From positions 1 to 30,577 of IMG/VR virus record IMGVR_UViG_3300032249_000812: a stretch of DNA of 30,577 bases; one strand, written 5' to 3'. The translations under genes were made by a program, and so were the position numbers. Positions 27,480 to 30,577 of the stretch are shown one piece after another. The notes under the pieces were generated by a model. It did no database searches and was not told where the DNA came from. It saw only the letters and a list, made by a program, of their open reading frames with translations. The DNA is from a virus. Position 1 is the stretch's first letter. The number at the start of each line of letters is the position of its first letter.

Positions 27480-29690
27480 TTAAAGCCTGCCAATGGGGCG
27501 GTAATGATTTTTAATGTCTTTAATCGCTCCCTTGTAGGCCACAATTATCTTTTGCTCTCGCTTCGGAAACTTGCGAACATGCAGCGTTTTTTTGGCCTGC
27601 GCAAGGCGAGTAAACTCACATTCAAGATAAATGATCTTGTTGTAGACGCTAAGGCCGTTTTCTTTGAAAAACAGTTCAGTTTCAGACTCAGAGCAGTAAT
27701 AAGCTCCATTTTTGTCTCGGCTGTCCCCGGTCATCACGACGAAAAAACAGTTATCATTGAGCGCCTCGATTGCCTTTTTGTAACCTGCAAAAAGCGTGTC
27801 GCGGAATTTCTCGTAGGTGTCCATCGAGTTGATCTCACCTTCTGGAGACTTGCCGTCATAGTCAATGTAACGCTCGACCTTGTAATACGGAGGACACGTA
27901 AAAACCAAATCGAATTTTCCTTCAGGAAGATACGTCGCGCTGTCGCTTTTTATCCACTGAACAGACGGAAACTCGGAACAGATCTTGTTGTTTGCGTCAC
28001 ACTGATTTTGCCTAATTTCACTGGCAACGTATTCGTATCCACAAGCGCCTGCAACGTAGCCAAACTGAACGCCGCCGCCAAAAGGATTGTAAACTCTAGT
28101 TCCATTTTTCGGCATAAAGAAACGCGCAATTACCTCACAGGCAACTGGGTCAAGAACGGATGCATTCCCATTGTGAGCCTTTGTTGAAACTTTGATTTCT
28201 CCTTCTGCGCTAAGCTTTCGCTTGGTATTCACAACATTAGAGAATCCGGCCTCGCCCTGCCAACAGCCCTCGCGGCTTGCGTAAGATGGGTTTTGAACTC
28301 CAGCCTTCTCTCCAGATTCATCAATTTTGGTTCGCCATTCTTTCTTCAATCTCAACCAGTCGCCTTTTAACGAACTCCACACGTTGCACATCGTAATATG
28401 AGCCAAAAGCTTGATTCGAGAATCCTCGAAACGGCCTTTGATCATGTAGTGGAAACCTGACATCTTTAAGTATGTCGTAAACCCAACGCTCTCGAAAACC
28501 TTTGGAGTTTCAAACTTGCTTTTAGGGTCAGTCGTAATCAAAGCCGGATAATCATCTTGGTTCTTTGAAAGAACTTCCAAAACCAGATTTCGGTAAAGCT
28601 CTGGCGAATAATGAGCTGGCCGAATAACAGATTGAAGCAAACAAAACTCGCCTACTTCATGGTTGATTTGGAATGTAAAAAAACCAGCAAACTCACCATC
28701 AACCTTTAAAATGATTGCTGAATGAATTTGCATGTTTTTCCTAGCTGCTCGCATTGCAATTCCATCTTCGATTGCGAGCTTTGCTACATCGGACTCATAA
28801 CCTGACCCAATAACACTTTCCACGTGTTCAAATGCCACCGATTTTTTAAACAGTTCTTCTTGCATACTCTTTTTTGTTTTTTTGTTGTTTTTCAATGTGT
28901 ATCCAGAAAGAACGCCGCACTGATCGCTGCAGTCCTCACATTTTCCGGTGAATACGTCCGGTTTGTTGACGCTAATGTTTACCATAGCGTTTATGTCTTT
29001 TCGCTTTTCGACGATCAAATCGCCGGAAATTACAAATGGATGGGAAGCTGGTATTCTCAACGGATTGTCAATTTGCGGCTCCAACTTGTAAAGTTCCAGC
29101 TGAATTGCATCCATGCGCCTTCCATTCTCCGTTTCACCGAATTTCGCTGAAACAATTCTAGCAACTGACCTAAGGCCAAAAGCTTGCGCTCGGTAGAATT
29201 GAATCAACCGCCAATCAAGCTCTTCTTTGGTGTCTAACGCTGAAATTGAAGTGTTTAAAACAGCCCCGGCCGCAGCAAGTCTTTTCAAATGCTCATCTGA
29301 TGCTGAAACCCAATGCTTTGTAATAATGACTGGAGTTTTTAACTTCCCAAGCCATTCGCAAACTTCGACCGTTCCATTCCAATCGTGCGATGGGTCGCCC
29401 ATCGTCCCAATGCGAAACCAGTTCGCTGCATGGGCCATGACTTTTCGCTCAATTAAAGTTTTTTCAGCCGGAATAATCTTTCTGCTAACGCTAACTGCAA
29501 AGTCATAACCATAAAGGGAAGCAAGCTTGTTCGCGTAGCAAGAATCGTAACATCCAACGCCAGGTCTGGCTTTCATTCCTAGGCTGCAACCTTTTACCGT
29601 ATCGATATCCATTACGCCTTTGCTGTTTACTTCAACGGTCAATCGCTTGGCGTAGCGTTTAAATTTCAAATTAAGCTGAGTTGCTTTCAT
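27480..29690 (-). CDS. Radical-SAM-like / GNAT-like / DNA methyltransferase fusion, candidate DNA-modifying enzyme
   Basis: 736 residues from the ATG at 29690; upstream in-frame ATGs (29744, 29786) lie over the zinc-finger gene whose stop overlaps this start. Residues 1-265 show GCSLGMKARPGVGCYDSCYA, a cluster C35-x11-C47-x3-C51 followed by YA as in Gp37/Gp68-like (DUF5131) radical SAM relatives, barrel-like segments (GTMGDPSHDW, TPVIITKHW), and a second cluster C251-x2-C254-x3-C258. Residues about 290-420 look like a GNAT acyltransferase (DGEFAGFFTF, KVFESVGFTTY). Residues about 505-720 are an N4/N6-type DNA methyltransferase with NPFGGGVQFG and FTCPPYY. The gene is clearly AT-richer than its neighbours, suggesting separate acquisition. 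Methyl transfer to DNA is well supported; the combined reaction is inference. Confidence 0.78.
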   Translation of the reverse strand: MKATQLNLKFKRYAKRLTVEVNSKGVMDIDTVKGCSLGMKARPGVGCYDSCYANKLASLYGYDFAVSVSRKIIPAEKTLIERKVMAHAANWFRIGTMGDPSHDWNGTVEVCEWLGKLKTPVIITKHWVSASDEHLKRLAAAGAVLNTSISALDTKEELDWRLIQFYRAQAFGLRSVARIVSAKFGETENGRRMDAIQLELYKLEPQIDNPLRIPASHPFVISGDLIVEKRKDINAMVNISVNKPDVFTGKCEDCSDQCGVLSGYTLKNNKKTKKSMQEELFKKSVAFEHVESVIGSGYESDVAKLAIEDGIAMRAARKNMQIHSAIILKVDGEFAGFFTFQINHEVGEFCLLQSVIRPAHYSPELYRNLVLEVLSKNQDDYPALITTDPKSKFETPKVFESVGFTTYLKMSGFHYMIKGRFEDSRIKLLAHITMCNVWSSLKGDWLRLKKEWRTKIDESGEKAGVQNPSYASREGCWQGEAGFSNVVNTKRKLSAEGEIKVSTKAHNGNASVLDPVACEVIARFFMPKNGTRVYNPFGGGVQFGYVAGACGYEYVASEIRQNQCDANNKICSEFPSVQWIKSDSATYLPEGKFDLVFTCPPYYKVERYIDYDGKSPEGEINSMDTYEKFRDTLFAGYKKAIEALNDNCFFVVMTGDSRDKNGAYYCSESETELFFKENGLSVYNKIIYLECEFTRLAQAKKTLHVRKFPKREQKIIVAYKGAIKDIKNHYRPIGRL

Positions 29691-29851
29691 TTTGCTCTGT
29701 ATTGCCTCTGATATTCCCGATTTCTCTTCGCGCAAATCTCGCATCGCGTCCGATTCGGCACGGCCAACCTGGCGCAGATCGCGCATCTCCCAGCGGCGAT
29801 CTGCTTGTTCTGCCAGCGGCGGTTCCTGATGGTCTTTCCGTCTCCGTTCAT
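29687..29851 (-). CDS. 54-aa zinc-finger protein
   Basis: ATG at 29851 overlaps the upstream stop, and TGA overlaps the fusion gene ATG, so it is coupled on both sides. Sequence: MNGDGKTIRNRRWQNK, then C23-x2-C26 (CAIC) and C37-x2-C40 (CEIC) in a very basic setting ending REYQRQYRAK. A classic small zinc-ribbon of phages, probably DNA or RNA binding. It may help the following modification enzyme find DNA, which is inference from coupling. Confidence 0.75.
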   Translation of the reverse strand: MNGDGKTIRNRRWQNKQIAAGRCAICARLAVPNRTRCEICAKRNREYQRQYRAK

Positions 29852-30150
29852 ATTGTAACCCTTTTCATTTCAGCGTTGTGGAAGTCGGCAGTTTCTTGGA
29901 AGTTTCGGTGATTCCTCACCATTTCGACGGTCCAAGGCTTCCACTCGATAGGATCGTTAGCGCCGCGATCAACCTTGGTTGGTCCATTGTCGGCCTTCTC
30001 GTAGCTAGCAACGACGCGGATTTTGATTTGCCTAGCAGGCTCTCCGGCCTTGTCTTTAGCTTCTTGCTCAGTAGGCCAAATAGAGCCTGACGATCCATCC
30101 GCATAAACGTTGACCCACCCGGTTTTTAGAATTTCGTTTTGTTCGTTCAT
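29848..30150 (-). CDS. Unknown 100-aa early protein
   Basis: Starts at ATG 30150, one base after the preceding stop. Begins MNEQNEILKTGWVNVYADGS and continues GSIWPTEQEAKDKAGEPARQ then IKIRVVASYE, a small beta-alpha domain followed by a charged helical tail (EWKPWTVEMVRNHRNFQETA). No family recognised. Its stop overlaps the zinc-finger gene start. Confidence 0.65.
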   Translation of the reverse strand: MNEQNEILKTGWVNVYADGSSGSIWPTEQEAKDKAGEPARQIKIRVVASYEKADNGPTKVDRGANDPIEWKPWTVEMVRNHRNFQETADFHNAEMKRVTI

Positions 30151-30151
30151 A

Positions 30152-30367
30152 TCAATCAAGTTTGAGCTTGAACATCAGCGAGTTCACGGCCTCGCGCTCC
30201 GTCTCTCCGCATTGGGTTTCCACCTTGCCAAAAAGCTCGATTGATGCTTCCCAGTAGGAATCGGACATGTCGAAGACGTAGAAGGTTTCGATGCCTAGGC
30301 GTTTTGCGTCTTTCTTCCAGCGCGGCACTTCGTCTGCAACATCTAAAAAATCGTTTATTTTGTTCAT
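30152..30367 (-). CDS. Unknown 71-aa early protein
   Basis: MNKINDFLDVADEVPRWKKD leads to AKRLGIETFYVFDMSD and a C-terminal helix (ETEREAVNSLMFKLKLD). An alternative ATG at 30397 would add ten polar residues and overlap the methyltransferase end by 14 bases. Neither start has a Shine-Dalgarno site. Function unknown. Confidence 0.58.
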   Translation of the reverse strand: MNKINDFLDVADEVPRWKKDAKRLGIETFYVFDMSDSYWEASIELFGKVETQCGETEREAVNSLMFKLKLD

Positions 30368-30383
30368 GGTTTTGTTTCGGTTG

Positions 30384-30577
30384 TTAAAATCTGCCATGCG
30401 AGCGCAGCCACTGCTGGAACTTGTCCGTTCCCGAGTGCGCGCAGTCGGTCCACCCGAGCGGCCACCCCATGAGCCACTCGACCCACGTCGGGTTCAGTGA
30501 CCCACCAGTCTGCGTCCTCAGATTGTCGCCGCCCTTCCGCTTGTCGGATCGTCCCGGGCCGCCTTGCGCATCCGCCG
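30384..30577 (-). CDS. DNA cytosine methyltransferase, C-terminal end (cut by window edge)
   Basis: The last 64 codons of a gene entering from the right edge. It contains LRTQTGGSLNPTWVEWLMGW and PLGWTD, then TDKFQQWLRSHGRF before TAA. The LNPxWVEWLMGxPxGWT pattern is the hallmark C-terminus of phage Dcm-like C5-cytosine methyltransferases. The catalytic PC motif lies outside the window. Its presence beside the methyltransferase fusion marks this end of the genome as a DNA-modification block. Confidence 0.82.
   Translation of the reverse strand, partial: ADAQGGPGRSDKRKGGDNLRTQTGGSLNPTWVEWLMGWPLGWTDCAHSGTDKFQQWLRSHGRF

Noticed and set aside
27504-28187. 227-codon open frame on plus over the methyltransferase domain
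   Set aside because: Antisense to a region with strong methyltransferase motifs; no supporting signal.
29691-29786. Upstream extension of the methyltransferase fusion, with a doubled MRDLR motif
   Set aside because: The stretch is better explained by the coupled zinc-finger gene in another frame; the repeated motif comes from its CAIC/CEIC repeats.
1-30577. CRISPR arrays, insertion sequences, integrase and attachment sites
   Set aside because: No regularly spaced repeats beyond the short iterons, no transposase or integrase motifs, and no long terminal repeats were seen.

Overview
The window is a piece of a tailed double-stranded DNA phage genome (Caudoviricetes), probably siphovirus-like. 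It carries a GpA-type large terminase, a lambda-type portal, an HK97-type protease fused to a capsid protein, a small tail-tube-like protein, a probable G/GT-type frameshifted tail chaperone, a tape measure protein, fibres and a lysis cassette. I see no contractile sheath gene, integrase, repressor or tRNA. Both ends cut through genes, so the genome is longer than this window. The host cannot be named. Base composition looks moderately GC-rich, with AT-richer stretches at about 5.0-6.7 kb and 27.5-29.7 kb. Strong Shine-Dalgarno sites are rare (the one before 26842 is clear), and many genes are coupled by ATGA overlaps.

Layout. 1-2562 (minus): lysis and accessory operon (holin, endolysin, 39-aa membrane peptide, helix-turn-helix protein, metallophosphoesterase, cut gene). 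2635-6689 (plus): tape measure and three unknown tail proteins. 6686-11167 (minus): fibre/tip operon. 11238-16124 (plus): unknown structural protein, large terminase, gpW-like protein, portal. 16121-22285 (minus): protease-capsid fusion, small head and tail genes in lambda-like order, frameshifted chaperone, and small terminase last. 22473-30577 (minus): early region with small regulatory or zinc proteins, a probable ssDNA-binding protein, primase-helicase, initiator/loader with iterons inside the gene, HNH protein, a radical-SAM-like/GNAT-like/DNA-methyltransferase fusion, small zinc-finger genes, and the tail end of a probable cytosine methyltransferase.

The most striking signal is a bipartite motif, TTG-N12-GTTTTGT, lying 12-14 bases before a start codon. 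It occurs six times with an invariant spacer. One copy stands in front of each late transcription unit, plus one internal copy before the gpW-like gene, and I found none in the early region. In the two divergent late regions the two copies sit back to back with exactly one base between them. This looks like a phage-specific late promoter or activator site, and it also corrects several start codons.

The second candidate new system is the 736-residue fusion at 27480-29690, which joins a cysteine-cluster radical-SAM-like domain, a GNAT-like domain and an amino-methyltransferase domain. Next to another DNA methyltransferase, it suggests complex DNA base modification. Between it and the replication genes lies a compact region with a terminator, a possible promoter, a 31-codon leader ORF and an attenuator-like hairpin with a U-tract.
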